Positions 1-10,100 of a stretch of DNA of 64,000 nucleotides are shown here, one piece after another. The stretch lies in the NCBI RefSeq assembly GCF_018332715.1, contig NZ_BOQP01000028.1:124001-188000 (forward strand). Direction: 5' to 3'. The notes below the pieces were generated by a model. It was not told where the DNA came from, made no database searches, and worked only from the letters and a program-made list of their open reading frames with translations. Position 1 is the first letter of the stretch. Each line of letters begins with the position of its first letter. The translations under genes and the position numbers were made by a program. The stretch is from Winogradskya consettensis (GTDB taxonomy: Bacteria; Actinomycetota; Actinomycetes; Mycobacteriales; Micromonosporaceae).

Positions 1-509
1 AGCGTCCGCGTCGGCGTCACCCCATCGGCGTCACCGTCGCTGGGGGACTGCCGGATCGACACCTCGACATGGTCGCCGCTGATGGCCAGGCTGACTGCCT
101 CGCCTTCGGTCTCGACGAGCTCGACATCGGGGTACGCTTCCAGGCGCGCCTCGGCGATGCGATCGGTCAGGTAGTCGTGGTAGATCCGGCGCGGCGCCGG
201 CCCGCTGTCGACGAACGTGAAGTCCGACCACGGCGCGGACCATCCGCTGCGGTCGGCCTCATGATTGGCCCAGCGCACGAAGTCGTTGACGTCTTCGCGG
301 AACGCGGACATCCGGCCGGCCTGGATGTTGAACACGTGATCCCACGGGTTGCCGTCCCGGTGATACGCCACGCCCGCGTACCGGTAGTCCTGGCGGCGCT
401 CGAGCAGGACGATCTCGAGGGGCTCACGGGCGAACTGGAGAAGCCGGATGGCCGTTGCCGTGCCGGCCAGTCCGGCGCCGACGATGAGAACCCGAGGACG
501 ACGACGCAA
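1..509 (-). CDS. FAD/NAD(P)-binding protein, C-terminus cut by window edge
   Basis: This is an N-terminal piece of about 169 residues; the rest lies left of the window. The translated start carries a Rossmann dinucleotide-binding motif (VLIVGAGLAGTA), then a GVAYHRDGNPWDHVFNI segment and a FVRWANHEADR segment. These are typical of the FAD-NAD(P)-binding family known as NAD_binding_9, whose members are flavoproteins of mostly unknown substrate. I chose a TTG start at 507-509 because a GGAGG ribosome site lies 6 nt upstream in the minus strand. No in-frame stop occurs before position 1. The exact reaction cannot be told from this piece. Confidence 0.8.
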   Translation of the reverse strand, partial: MRRRPRVLIVGAGLAGTATAIRLLQFAREPLEIVLLERRQDYRYAGVAYHRDGNPWDHVFNIQAGRMSAFREDVNDFVRWANHEADRSGWSAPWSDFTFVDSGPAPRRIYHDYLTDRIAEARLEAYPDVELVETEGEAVSLAISGDHVEVSIRQSPSDGDADGVTPTRT

Positions 510-758
510 ACCCTGCCTCCATGTGAGTCAACGGCAGGACGGGTTGACCAGCCTATGTGGATGATTTCATCATCCGGAGCTACGCGTGTGATCACTCTGT
601 GGATCCACCGATTCTGACGGCCGGGAACGCGGCGGCGCCACTTCGTCAATGCGGAAGCCGCCGGCACCGGCGGCTACAGTCGTCGTGCCGGGCGGATCGA
701 CGGAACGTCGGCAGGTCTGGCATCGGCCATGATCATCGCGCGAAGGGGGACGGCGGGT

Positions 759-1301
759 ATGGATCAGATGACGGTGGCTCTCGTTCAGAGCGGGCAGACG
801 GCATCGGTCGCGAGCATTCGCGATCACGCGGTCGTGATGGACCGCCCGTCCTCGCACGGCGGATCGGACGCCGGCCCGATGGGTGGCGAGACGCTGCTCG
901 CCGCGGTCGGCGGCTGCTTTATGAGTACCTTCTACGCCGCCGCCCAGGCCCGGTCCGTCCCGGTCGAGGGTGCGACCTCACGTGTCACGGGCGTGTTCGT
1001 GGCGAACCCCCGGCGGTTCGGTTCGATCCACATCGAGGTGTCCTGCGACTCGTGTCCGCCCGCTGACCTCGAGCACCTCGTCGAGGTCGCTGAACGCGGT
1101 TGCCTGGTGGCGGCGACCCTCAGGCAGGGGATGGCCGTGACCGCGTCGGTCACCGCGTCCGGTTCGCCCGGACAGCCGCGCGCTGCCGTGCCGAGCCCGC
1201 TCACACGCGTCGACCGGCCGACGCCGCCGGGGCCTGAGCGCCAAACGGCACAACGCCTGGCCACGCCCACCTTCGGGGGAACCGGGGCGATTACTTCCTG
1301 A
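759..1301 (+). CDS. OsmC/Ohr family protein
   Basis: A 180-residue protein with the OsmC fold signature: DRPSSHGGSDAGPMGGETLLAA is followed by a cysteine in VGGCFMSTFYAAA and a second cysteine in ERGCLVAATL. In this family the two cysteines reduce organic hydroperoxides, or the protein acts in a related thiol role in the cytoplasm. The start at ATG 759 is preferred because GAAGGGGGA lies about 8 nt upstream; ATG 729 in the same frame is possible. The last 50 residues are Pro/Thr/Arg-rich and not part of the usual fold, so the C-terminus may be an extension or a read-through of a lost stop. Confidence 0.75.
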   Translation: MDQMTVALVQSGQTASVASIRDHAVVMDRPSSHGGSDAGPMGGETLLAAVGGCFMSTFYAAAQARSVPVEGATSRVTGVFVANPRRFGSIHIEVSCDSCPPADLEHLVEVAERGCLVAATLRQGMAVTASVTASGSPGQPRAAVPSPLTRVDRPTPPGPERQTAQRLATPTFGGTGAITS

Positions 1302-1838
1302 CTGCGCACCATGGAAGATGCACGGAAAGTTGCCCGCCGCTATCCGGCTTCGCTTTCCGGGGTGGTGACGGAGCAGCTGCCCGGCTGGAATTCCCGGGCG
1401 TACGTCCTCGACGGCGGTGCCGCCAGGGGTGGCGGGGGAGCTCGGGCGGCGGGAGCACGGTTCGGAACCGTGGCGCCCGTGGGCAATGACGAGGATCGGA
1501 TCTCCTATTTCGTACGCGTGTACTCCGGCCATTTAATCCGGGGCTCGACCCGGCGACTACCGCCATGCCCAGTTGAACAGGTGGCGTTGAGCCACTATCC
1601 GTCTTCAGCCGGATCCCTCCCGACGAGCCTAGGCCCCTGGGAATGGTCGCAGGAGTCGAGCGCCGCGCATCGTTGTGGGCTTCTGGCTTGGTCGCCTTGG
1701 TAGATCGGTGTAGGCCTATTTCCTCGCCGAGTTGTTCGCCAAGTCGGCGCCGGGTGGACGGACGGCCGATACGTCTGGCCAGGACGGGCTGACTTGGGTG
1801 GGCGTCCGGGCCGCCACGACAACCATTACAGTCGCATC
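1302..1838. other. Intergenic stretch without a supported gene
   Basis: About 540 bp between the OsmC-like gene and the next gene. Several overlapping open frames exist on both strands, but their translations are Arg/Pro/Gly-rich frame shadows without recognisable domains or ribosome sites. The right end carries a TACAGT hexamer at 1827-1832, a probable -10 box for the next gene. Confidence 0.5.
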
Positions 1839-2750
1839 GTGAGCGCAGACCAGGGTCTTGTTCGGGTGTCCGACTCGTTCGGCGTACGCCGCGCCCGAAT
1901 TGGATCGATTCTCGCCGATGATGGGACGATCTATCTCGTCAAATGGGATGATACCGACGAGGAAGAGCGCGTCCCACGAGCCGCCGACGTGCACGTCGCG
2001 ACGAGGGGTTCGCTGCGTTTCCTAGCCCTGTCCGACGCTCGGCTGTTCCATGCCGTCTTCGCCCAGGAGCCTCTCGCGGTAATTCTCCACCTGCTGGCCG
2101 AGTCGTCGGCGCCGCTGAACGTACGAGAGATCCGGGAGCATCTGGTTGGGCTCGGGCTCCGGAACGAGACCTGGGCCCGGCACTGGCCCCGCGTGCTAGC
2201 GGTTCTGCCCAAGTGGCCGGGTGTTGTCCGACGACACAAGGGCGACACCCTGGCCTACGCCTGGGTGGGCGACGACCTGCCCGATCTTCCGTCGGACGCC
2301 GAGCCCGAGCCGGAACCGGAGCGGGCCACCCCTACGCCCGCGTCGAAGCCCGCACCCGCACCTGCGCCCGCCAAGCCGGTTGCGGCCGCCGCGACACCGG
2401 CCGAACCGGCGGTGCCGTCCCCTGAGCGCCTCCGCCGCCAGATGGGCGCCGCGCGGAGCCTCAGCGAGGTCGCGCGTCTGCTCACGCTCCCGAGGGAATT
2501 CGTGGCTGAGCTGTCACCGGAGGTGGTCGCCTCCGCTCTCCGTAGGGTCGCCGCTGAGGATCGGCTGGTCATGGGTTTGCTCGAGGCCCTGACCGCCTCC
2601 GGGCCGATCGGCGCGCTGACCGAGGAACTAGCGATCGCTCGGGCGGCGAACGCCGCACTCCAGAGCCGGGTCGACGAACTGGAGGAGTGGTGGACGGCCC
2701 TCGAGCAGAGCACCGATCCGAGCTCCCCGATCCGTCAGCCGGGTAGCTGA
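1839..2750 (+). CDS. Unknown protein: N-terminal beta domain, winged-helix-like middle, coiled-coil end
   Basis: A 303-residue protein I do not recognise by name. Residues 1-50 include a DDGTIYLVKWDDTDEEERV segment that looks like a small beta domain. Residues 70-150 (LFHAVFAQEPLAVILHLLAE through RRHKGDTLAYAWVG) look like a winged helix of the kind found at the N-terminus of nucleases and helicases. An Ala/Pro/Glu linker follows (about 155-205), then a helical, heptad-rich end (about 240-295). The start at GTG 1839 is chosen because TACAGT lies 6 nt upstream, giving a leaderless transcript. DNA or RNA binding is inference only. Confidence 0.7.
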   Translation: MSADQGLVRVSDSFGVRRARIGSILADDGTIYLVKWDDTDEEERVPRAADVHVATRGSLRFLALSDARLFHAVFAQEPLAVILHLLAESSAPLNVREIREHLVGLGLRNETWARHWPRVLAVLPKWPGVVRRHKGDTLAYAWVGDDLPDLPSDAEPEPEPERATPTPASKPAPAPAPAKPVAAAATPAEPAVPSPERLRRQMGAARSLSEVARLLTLPREFVAELSPEVVASALRRVAAEDRLVMGLLEALTASGPIGALTEELAIARAANAALQSRVDELEEWWTALEQSTDPSSPIRQPGS

Positions 2751-2817
2751 CGAGCTCGACCGAGGCTGGCCGCCTGAGGGGAGCTACCAGGTCGGTCGCC
2801 GACGCACACGGGGTGAT

Positions 2818-3891
2818 TCAGCGGCCGTGGCGTACGTCGTTGGGTGGGTTGTCGCGGACGTATTTGTCGAGGTTGTCCTCGCGGAGCGCGGCGAACAGCT
2901 CGCGGGAGCGGTCGGCGTCGGGGACCATCACCGAGCCCACGCCGGGAACGTCCCGGTTCTCCGCGATCGGCAGTGTCATGAAGGTCATGTCGTTCGCCCG
3001 CAGGCCACGCAGTGTGAAAGCCAGGCGTTGCACAGGCATGCGCCGGTCTACGGTGAGGGTGCTGGCCGCGGTGCGGACCAGGCGGTCCAGGTCGCGTGGG
3101 CTGGTGAGCATGTTCTGGTCGGCTACTTTCTCGGCCAGGGCCCGCAGGTACTGCTGATGGCGCTTGGACCTGTCGATGTCGTCGTTGGGCAGGCCGCGGC
3201 GCTGACGCACGTAGTACTCGGCCAGTTGGCCGTCGAGGTGCTGCTTTCCGGCGGCGAAGGCTACGCAGCGACGCGAGCGGCCCTGCGGGTCGGTGCATGG
3301 TGCCGACGGGTACGGACTGTGGTCGGGCAGGAAGCGGTACGTGTCGACGGTTGCCTTGTCGATGGTGACGTCGACGCCGCCGACCAGGTCGGTGAGTTTG
3401 CGGATGCCGGCGAAGTCCACGATCAGCGGCCAGTCGATCGTGATGCCGCCGTACTGGTTCAGGGTCTGCACGAGGCGTGGGGCGCCACCCCATGCGTACG
3501 CCGAGTTGATTTTGTTTCGGGGCCCGCGGCCGCCGCCGGCGGTGGCGATCGGCAGGTACGTGTCGCGGGGGATCGAGATCACATACGCCTTGTTCGTCGA
3601 CTTCGGGATGTGGATGAGGATGACGACGTCGCTGCGACCGTCGCCCGGCTCACCCTTCGTGCGGCTGTCCGAGCCGATGATCAGCAGGTTCATCGGCCCG
3701 CGTACCTTCGGCGGCTCGGTCGTGGCGCCGGGGGAGGCCGGAGGTGCGGCAGGCAGCAGGTCGGCGCGCTCGACGGCGCCCTCGTATCGGTGCGAGAGCA
3801 GCTGGGTGCCGGCGACCGCGGCCGTCGATCCGACGACGAGCAGGGCCAGCACGACGACGAGCACGATTCGCAGACGACGAGACTTGGCCAT
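2818..3891 (-). CDS. LytR-CpsA-Psr (LCP) family glycopolymer transferase
   Basis: A 357-residue membrane-anchored protein. One transmembrane segment (about residues 7-29) is followed by an extracellular linker and the LCP domain. LCP motifs are visible in order: IGSDSRTKGEPGDGRSDVV, SIPRDTYLPI, RNKINSAYAWGG, DFAGIRKLTDLVGGVDV, and the arginine-rich YYVRQRRGLPNDDIDRSKR. LCP enzymes attach lipid-linked anionic polymers such as teichoic acid or arabinogalactan to peptidoglycan at the outer membrane face. It starts 3 nt after the stop of the polysaccharide deacetylase gene, with GGGGGTG as ribosome site, so the two form an operon for cell-envelope work. Confidence 0.92.
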   Translation of the reverse strand: MAKSRRLRIVLVVVLALLVVGSTAAVAGTQLLSHRYEGAVERADLLPAAPPASPGATTEPPKVRGPMNLLIIGSDSRTKGEPGDGRSDVVILIHIPKSTNKAYVISIPRDTYLPIATAGGGRGPRNKINSAYAWGGAPRLVQTLNQYGGITIDWPLIVDFAGIRKLTDLVGGVDVTIDKATVDTYRFLPDHSPYPSAPCTDPQGRSRRCVAFAAGKQHLDGQLAEYYVRQRRGLPNDDIDRSKRHQQYLRALAEKVADQNMLTSPRDLDRLVRTAASTLTVDRRMPVQRLAFTLRGLRANDMTFMTLPIAENRDVPGVGSVMVPDADRSRELFAALREDNLDKYVRDNPPNDVRHGR

Positions 3892-3894
3892 CGC

Positions 3895-4695
3895 TTACAC
3901 CCCCACGAAACGGTAGCCGCGGTCGATCAGAACGGGAAGGAACTTCCGCAACGCGCGTACGGTCTGGGACCGGTCGCCGCCGCCGTCGTGAGTGAGCACT
4001 ATGGACCGGTTGCCGACCTGGTGCAGGACCTTCGAACGAATCTGGTCCCATCCCGCGTTGTCCCAGTCGCGGGGGTCGACGTCCCAGGCGATCGAGGTCT
4101 GCCCGAGTTCCGCGCACACCTTGAACGCGGTGGGTGACCAACTTCCGTACGGGGCCCGGAAGAGGTGGGGTATGTGCCCGGTCGTTGCGGCAACGGTGTC
4201 GATGGCGCGACCGATCTCGGTTCGTGCGCGTGCGGCGGGCATTCGGCTGACGTCCTTGTGCGACCAGGTGTGCGTACCTATGGTGTGTCCTTCGTCGATG
4301 ATGGACTTGATCAAAGCAGGGTGATCGTGTGCCTGCTGCCCGATCACGAAGAATGTGGCCTTGATGTGTTGCTGGCGCAGGATTTTGAGCACCTGCGGCG
4401 TGTACGCCGGGTCCGGCCCGTCGTCAAAGGTGAGCGCCACGGCCTTCGACCCTTTCGGCACAGCAGCGGCCGGTACGACGTAGAGCGGCTTGGTCTGAAT
4501 CGCTATGGGCGGCAGTGCGGTCGGCGTGGGTGACGGCGGCGGCACTGACGGCGCCGGCGAGGATGGCACTGTTGCCGGTTTCGCTGCCGGTCCGCCCGGC
4601 TTTGGCGGCGGCGGCCCGGCACAGGCACTGAGCAGGGCGAGGCCACCCAGAGTGAGAAGCGCCCGCCGGCCGCCGGACCAACTTTGTTGCGTCAT
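3895..4695 (-). CDS. Polysaccharide deacetylase lipoprotein (NodB domain)
   Basis: A 266-residue secreted lipoprotein. A signal peptide ends in a lipobox (LLSACAG), then a Pro/Ala/Thr-rich linker runs to about residue 75. The NodB domain shows its five motifs: TFDDGPDP with the metal-binding Asp pair, HTWSHKDV (HxxxH), RAPYGSW, DVDPRDW and LTHDGGG. Such carbohydrate esterase family 4 enzymes remove N-acetyl groups from peptidoglycan or chitin-like polymers outside the cell. The start at ATG 4695 has GGTGGAGGG just upstream; GTG 4707 is an alternative. It lies upstream of and is probably cotranscribed with the LCP gene. Confidence 0.92.
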   Translation of the reverse strand: MTQQSWSGGRRALLTLGGLALLSACAGPPPPKPGGPAAKPATVPSSPAPSVPPPSPTPTALPPIAIQTKPLYVVPAAAVPKGSKAVALTFDDGPDPAYTPQVLKILRQQHIKATFFVIGQQAHDHPALIKSIIDEGHTIGTHTWSHKDVSRMPAARARTEIGRAIDTVAATTGHIPHLFRAPYGSWSPTAFKVCAELGQTSIAWDVDPRDWDNAGWDQIRSKVLHQVGNRSIVLTHDGGGDRSQTVRALRKFLPVLIDRGYRFVGV

Positions 4696-4944
4696 TCCCT
4701 CCACCACCTCCGGCTCCGCTGGTGCAGCTGGTGCCGCAGGGATCGACGGCGGAGTGTTGGGGAGTCTTGTTGGGAGATGTCAGGAACTGGTGAGGCGTTC
4801 GGTGATGCCGGCCGGTGGACCTCAACTTGTCGGAGCGTACGGTCGAGTCCATCGTGCATGGCTTGACGAATGGTCTGGACGTGCGCAATCGGCCGCACGC
4901 CGTCGCGTACGCAATGCGGTCAGGGTTGATCGGATGAGGAACAG

Positions 4945-5355
4945 ATGAGATTCAGCTCGGCGAACACCCTCCGGGTGCTGCTGGCCCTTCTGGGGTTTGT
5001 GCCCGTCGGCACCGGCTTGCTGGGGGTGATCGGCGGCCTGACGCTTGACCCGAGCGGCGACGACTCGAGCCTCTACTTCAACAGCGAGTACCGTTTCCTG
5101 AACGGCGTGTGGATCTGTGCGGGCATCGCGCTCTGGTGGTCGATCCGCCTGCCGGTGTCCCGGGCGGCCACCACCCGGTTCCTGCTCGTCGCCATGATCG
5201 TGGGCGGAGTGGCCCGGGCGGTGTCCGTGGCGGCCGAGGGATGGCCCGGTCCCGTTTTCACCACCGCCCTCGGTGTCGAACTGCTGGCGATCCCGGCATT
5301 GACTCTGTGGCATGCCCGGGAGTACTCGTTGCCGTCGGGCGGGTCCGCCTCGTGA
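4945..5355 (+). CDS. DUF4345-like small membrane protein
   Basis: A 136-residue protein with four predicted transmembrane segments (about residues 9-30, 50-68, 80-97, 103-122). The arrangement and the FNSEYRFLNGVWICAGIALWW region match the DUF4345 family, whose function is not known. GAGGA at 4936-4940 serves as ribosome site. It is convergent with the TetR gene that follows, with only 15 bp between stops. Confidence 0.75.
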   Translation: MRFSSANTLRVLLALLGFVPVGTGLLGVIGGLTLDPSGDDSSLYFNSEYRFLNGVWICAGIALWWSIRLPVSRAATTRFLLVAMIVGGVARAVSVAAEGWPGPVFTTALGVELLAIPALTLWHAREYSLPSGGSAS

Positions 5356-5370
5356 GGTGATGCCGGAGGG

Positions 5371-5973
5371 TCACGAGCCGCCGCCGGTCAGAGGGCCGAA
5401 GGCAGCGAGCGTGAGTGACTCCTGGAGCGCGGCGATCCAGTCGTCGATCGGTTTGGCCGCGTCCATCGGGACGAAGGCCAGGGCCATTGCGGCGAACAGC
5501 GCGAACAGGGCGCGGCGGCGGCGCTGATCGGGGTCTGCTCCGGCCGGTGTGATCAGCCGGGCGAGGTCGCCGACGCTGCGACCCATGGACTGCGCCCCGG
5601 CTCCGAGCAGGTCGGGCTCGGCGAGGATGAGCGCGCGCCGGCGGGCTTCCAGGCTGCGGTCCTGCTCCGTCATCTCGCGCGCTGCCGTCGCGGCGGCACG
5701 CGACACCGCCGCGAGCGGGTCGAGTGGGCCGTCACCAGGATCGATGTGCCGCACCAGCCTCTGCAGAAGGGGGTCATGCCACAGGATCTCCGCTTTGCTG
5801 CCGAAGGTGCGGAACACGGTGCGTTCGGGGACCCCGGAGCGCTCGGCGATGTCGGCCATGGAGACCGCGGCGAATCCGGCTTCTTCTGACAACTCCAGCA
5901 GGGCCAGGCGTACGGCGGCCTGCTTGCGGGCCGCGTTGGTGGCCCGGCGTCCGGGGGAAGAGGCCTGCTCCAT
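5371..5973 (-). CDS. TetR family transcriptional regulator
   Basis: A 200-residue regulator. Residues about 15-60 hold a TetR helix-turn-helix (AAVSMADIAERSGVPERTVFRTFGSKAEILW); the rest is a ligand-binding helical domain. It is divergent from the metallo-hydrolase gene at 6067. A TAGGCT -10 hexamer (minus strand, 5980-5985) lies 6 nt before the ATG, suggesting a leaderless transcript, and the palindrome at 5986-6012 covers the promoter. Autorepression and control of the divergent gene are therefore likely. The ligand is unknown. Confidence 0.92.
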   Translation of the reverse strand: MEQASSPGRRATNAARKQAAVRLALLELSEEAGFAAVSMADIAERSGVPERTVFRTFGSKAEILWHDPLLQRLVRHIDPGDGPLDPLAAVSRAAATAAREMTEQDRSLEARRRALILAEPDLLGAGAQSMGRSVGDLARLITPAGADPDQRRRRALFALFAAMALAFVPMDAAKPIDDWIAALQESLTLAAFGPLTGGGS

Positions 5974-5985
5974 CCCGGCAGCCTA

Positions 5986-6012
5986 GCAATGTGGCAGGCC
6001 CTGCCACATTGC
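5986..6012. promoter_or_regulatory. Operator: perfect 13-bp inverted repeat
   Basis: GCAATGTGGCAGG and its exact reverse complement are separated by a single base. It lies directly upstream of the TetR -10 box, in the divergent promoter region. This is the expected place and symmetry for a TetR dimer site. Confidence 0.85.
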
Positions 6013-6035
6013 GCTACCGTCGCCTCAGGTGATTA

Positions 6036-6050
6036 TGGCAGTGACTGCCA
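6036..6050. promoter_or_regulatory. Second operator-like palindrome
   Basis: TGGCAGT G ACTGCCA, a 7-bp inverted repeat sharing the GGCAG/CTGCC core of the larger palindrome 24 bp away. It sits 16 bp before the ATG of the metallo-hydrolase gene and could repress that gene. Confidence 0.7.
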
Positions 6051-6066
6051 ATTTAGCGGAGGCGTC

Positions 6067-7095
6067 ATGACATCGACCAAGAAGTTTTCCCGGCGGCAGG
6101 TCATCGCCGGTGCCGTGGGCGCCGGCGTCGTCGCGGCGGGTGGCGGCGCTTACTACAGCTTCCTGGCACCGTCCGGCGACGTGCACGAGTACGCCGGACA
6201 CCTGGTGAACGATCAGCGGGCGCTGCGGTCCGGCGAGGTTCGGGTCACGTTCCTCGGCGCGACAACGCTGCTCGTCGACGACGGGACCACTCAGCTGCTG
6301 TTCGACGCCTTCATCACCGACATCTCGTTGCGCACGGCGGTCTTCGGCGAGCTCAGCACCGACGAGGCGAAGGTGGACGCCACTCTGGCCCGGGTGGGCG
6401 CCGATCGGATCGAGGCAATGTTCACCACACACTCGCACTACGACCACGCACTCGACGTCGCCCACATCGCCCGGCGCACGGGCGCGATCCTGCACGGCTC
6501 GCCCTCCACGCTCAATATCGGCCGCGGCGGCGACCTCCCCGAGGCGCAGCTGCAGGCGTACCAAGTCGATCAACCGGTGAAAGCCGGCGCCTTCACCGTC
6601 ACAGCCCTGGCCTCGAAGCACTCACCCGGCACCAAAGGCGGGGACGGCACCCCGATCACCGGCCCGCTGCGCCAACCCGCCAGGGCGGGCGACTTCTACG
6701 AGGGCGGCTCCTACGACCTCCTGGTCGAACACGGCGGCCATTCGCTGCTGGTCAAAGGTTCGGCGGGATACCGGCCCGGCGCGCTCGACAACGTCCGGGC
6801 CGACGCCATGTTCTGCGCGACGGCCGGCAGCATGGGCAAGGACGCGTCGTTCCGGGAGCAGTTCTACGAGCAGACGATCGCCAAGGTGCAGCCGAAACTG
6901 TTCGTTCCGCTGCACTGGAACGACTTCTTCCACCCCGTCACCGGCGACCTCGCTGCCAACATGAAGGCGATCGACGACGTCACGGCCGGCTGGAACTACC
7001 TCATCGACAAGTTCGAGAGCAGCCACTGCGAGTTCGCCCCGATGGAGGGCTACAGCAGTGTGATCCTGTTCGGTTCGACCGGCCGGGCGGCGTGA
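6067..7095 (+). CDS. Tat-exported metallo-beta-lactamase-fold hydrolase
   Basis: A 342-residue protein starting with a twin-arginine signal (SRRQVIAGAVGAGVVAAGG), so it is exported folded. The metal-binding motif is TTHSHYDHALD (HxHxxDH), with further ligands likely at the SKHSPG and PLHWNDFF histidines. The fold belongs to the UlaG/RomA-like group of metallo-beta-lactamase proteins. The ATG at 6067 follows a GCGGAGG ribosome site; a longer frame exists upstream but would run through the operators. Divergent TetR control is likely. The substrate is unknown. Confidence 0.87.
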   Translation: MTSTKKFSRRQVIAGAVGAGVVAAGGGAYYSFLAPSGDVHEYAGHLVNDQRALRSGEVRVTFLGATTLLVDDGTTQLLFDAFITDISLRTAVFGELSTDEAKVDATLARVGADRIEAMFTTHSHYDHALDVAHIARRTGAILHGSPSTLNIGRGGDLPEAQLQAYQVDQPVKAGAFTVTALASKHSPGTKGGDGTPITGPLRQPARAGDFYEGGSYDLLVEHGGHSLLVKGSAGYRPGALDNVRADAMFCATAGSMGKDASFREQFYEQTIAKVQPKLFVPLHWNDFFHPVTGDLAANMKAIDDVTAGWNYLIDKFESSHCEFAPMEGYSSVILFGSTGRAA

Positions 7096-7182
7096 GGATG
7101 CGGTCGGTGGGGTTCTTGAGGCAAAATGTCTGACCATTAGCGTTTTTGAGACAGAAGGTGTTCGACCCCGCAGCGTAGACCT

Positions 7183-10100
7183 ATGAAGAGCACTCTCCCC
7201 GCCTTGCTTCGGACGACGCGTGCCGCCACCGCGATGGCGCTGGTCGTCGGGGCTGCCGTTGTGGTGCCGGCGTCGCTTGCTGTCGCCGTCGGCGGTTCAG
7301 CACCGCTGGTTATTTCTGAGTTTCGGGTTCGTGGCCCGAGCGGAGCCAACGACGAGTTCATTGAAATCGCCAACATCGACGGCTCGCCGCATACCGTCGC
7401 CTCGTCGGGTGGCACAGGGTATGGCGTGGCTGCCTCCGATGGCGTAACACGTTGCACCATCCCTGACGGAACCGTGATCCCCGGCCGCGGGCATTATCTG
7501 TGCGTCAACAGTGGTGCCTATTCGCTGGCCGGCTACCCCGGCGGCAGTGGAAATGCCACCTATACCACGGATATTCCGGACAATGCAGGTATTGCGCTGT
7601 TCAACAATAATACCGGCGGGGGGAGTTACATTCTCGCTAATCGGCTGGACGCGGTGGGTAGCGCGACTGAGGCGAACACCCTCTACAAAGAGGGTACCGG
7701 CTATCCGGCGCTCACTCCTTTCAGTATCGATTACAGCTTCTATCGCAGCCTCTCCACCGGCACGATATCCGGCCAGAACCAGATCGACACTCCCACACCG
7801 GGCATTCCGAAAGATACCGACAATAACGCGACGGATCTCATTTTCGTCGACACCAACGGCACCTCGGCCGGTGCCGGCCAACGGCTTGGCGCCCCGGGGC
7901 CGGAAAACCTGAGCTCGCCGGTGTCCGGTGGCGGGCTTGCCGTGAGCCTGCTCAACGATTGTGTTTCGGAAGATGCCGCGCCAAATGTGGCCCGTGACAC
8001 GACTTCTGATCCAGCGAACAACTCGACCTTCGGTACGGTCACGTATCGACGTACGGTCACGAACAACACCGGCGCGCCGGTCACTCTGTTGCGTCTTCGG
8101 GTCGCTGACATCCGGACGTTCCCGGCTCCCAGCACCTACGCTGATCTGCGGCCGCGGACCGCCACGGGCGGCACTGTCACTGTTGATCGCACGTCATGTG
8201 GTGGATCCAGCTCGGACGTGCCGGTCGCCGCCACAACCCTGCAGCAGCCGCCGTCGCAGCCGAATGGTGGCGGATTCAACTCGAGCCTGTTGGTCACCCT
8301 CGGCTCGTCACTTGCTCCTGGCGCGAGTGTCAACGTCAACATTCTGGCCGGGGTTCAGCAGACGGGAAGGAACGGAGTCCGTTTCATCACCGAGGCGCTT
8401 CCGAGCGCCGGTACCGGGACACCGGCACTGACGTGTGCCGGCGCCACGATCGCGGGCATGGGGGACAACTACTGCAATTTGACCCCTCCGACGATCTCCG
8501 CTCCGTCCGCTGGCGCGGTGCTGACGAACGGCACGGTGACGGTCAGCGGCACCGGTGGCACTACCGGCGCCACGGTGACGGCAACGATTGTTGGACCGGC
8601 TCCGGCTGTCACGGAATCGACGTGTACGAGCAGTGTGGGGTCTAACGGGACGTGGTCTTGCAGTCCTTCGTCGCCGTTGGCTGACGGGTCGTACTCGGTC
8701 AGCGTCAAACAGACCGACGCGTTGAGCCACACATCGCCGAGCTCGGCGTCGAGGTCGTTCGCGATTGATTCCACGGCACCGGCTGCGCCTGCTGTTTCGG
8801 TGCCGTCGGACGGTGCGGCGTTGTCCAACGGTGCGGTGACGGTCAGCGGTGATGGCGGGGAAAATGGTGCCACGGTGACGGCGACGATTGTCGGGCCGGA
8901 TCCGGCTGTTACGCAGACGACGTGTACGAGTCCTGTGGGGCCTGGTGGGTCGTGGTCGTGCAGTCCTTTGTTGCCGTTGGCTGACGGGTCGTATTCGGTA
9001 ACGGTCAAACAGGCTGATGCGGCGAGCAACGTTTCTTTGGGCTCGGCGCCGGTGTCGTTCACGGTCGACTCCGCGGCACCCCCGGCCGCACCCACCGGGG
9101 TCAGCATCGTCGCCGGTGATCAGCGCCTGGCCATCACCTTCACCCCGCCCACGTCCACCGGTTCGGCACCGATCACCTCGTACGACGTCAGCGTCGACGG
9201 CGGTGGCACCTGGTCCGCCCTGGCTACGTTCGCGGGCACCGGAGACACCCGGGTCGCGAGCCTCACCGACCTGCAGAACGGGGTCTCCTACGCCGTGCAG
9301 ATCCGGGCGGTCAACAGCTTCGGCGCCGGGGTGCCCTCCGTGCCCGCCGTCGGCACACCGGTCGCACCGGTGCAGCCGCCGGCCACCACCCCGCCGGTGA
9401 TCACCCTGCCGCCGGTCATCAGCGCCGTCTCACCGGCAACCGGCACGATGGCGGGCGGCACCACGGTGACCGTCACCGGCACCGGGCTCGGCGCTGTCCG
9501 ATCCGTACGCATCGGCGCGGTGACCCTGGCATCGAACGACTACACGGTCAACCAGGCCGGTACCACGCTGACGTTCACCACGCCCAAGGTCGACGCGGCC
9601 GGCGCGGTCTCCCTGGTAGTCAGCGGCGACACCGGCAACGCCACCGCCGTCTACACCTACACGTCGCCACCCGTGGACGAGGACGTCACCGCACCCGGCG
9701 TACCCACCGCAGTCAGCACGACCATCGGCAACCAGCGGATGTTGCTGTTCTTCACCCCGCCCACCTTCACCGGTGGGGCGCCCATCACCGGGTACCAGGT
9801 CAGCTTTGACGGCGGCCGCACGTGGCGCTCCGCAGCCACCTCCGAAGGCGCCGGAGAAACCCGCTTCGCCACCCTCGAGGGACTACAGAACGGTGTCACC
9901 TACCGCGTGCAGATCCGGGCCCTCAACGCCCGCTATCCCAGCGAGGCCTCGGCGGCAGCAACCGGCGTACCGAACTCGCCGACACTGCCGCCGATCGTCC
10001 CGCCGGCGCCCCTGGTACCCATTCCGGCCAACCCGGACGCCTATCGCGGAAAGGTGAGATACACCAAGGCCCTCTACACGACGTTCAGCGGCGCCCTGGC

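Noticed and set aside
69..667. Long open frames on both strands over the first gene
   Set aside because: They are frame shadows of the FAD/NAD(P)-binding gene; only the minus frame from 509 gives family motifs.
1300..1520. Possible riboswitch-like region upstream of the 1839 gene
   Set aside because: I could not find the conserved blocks of any riboswitch I know, and the gene appears to start from a leaderless promoter.
1311..1703. 130-codon plus-strand frame in the 1.3-1.8 kb gap
   Set aside because: No ribosome site, no domain, and uneven composition.
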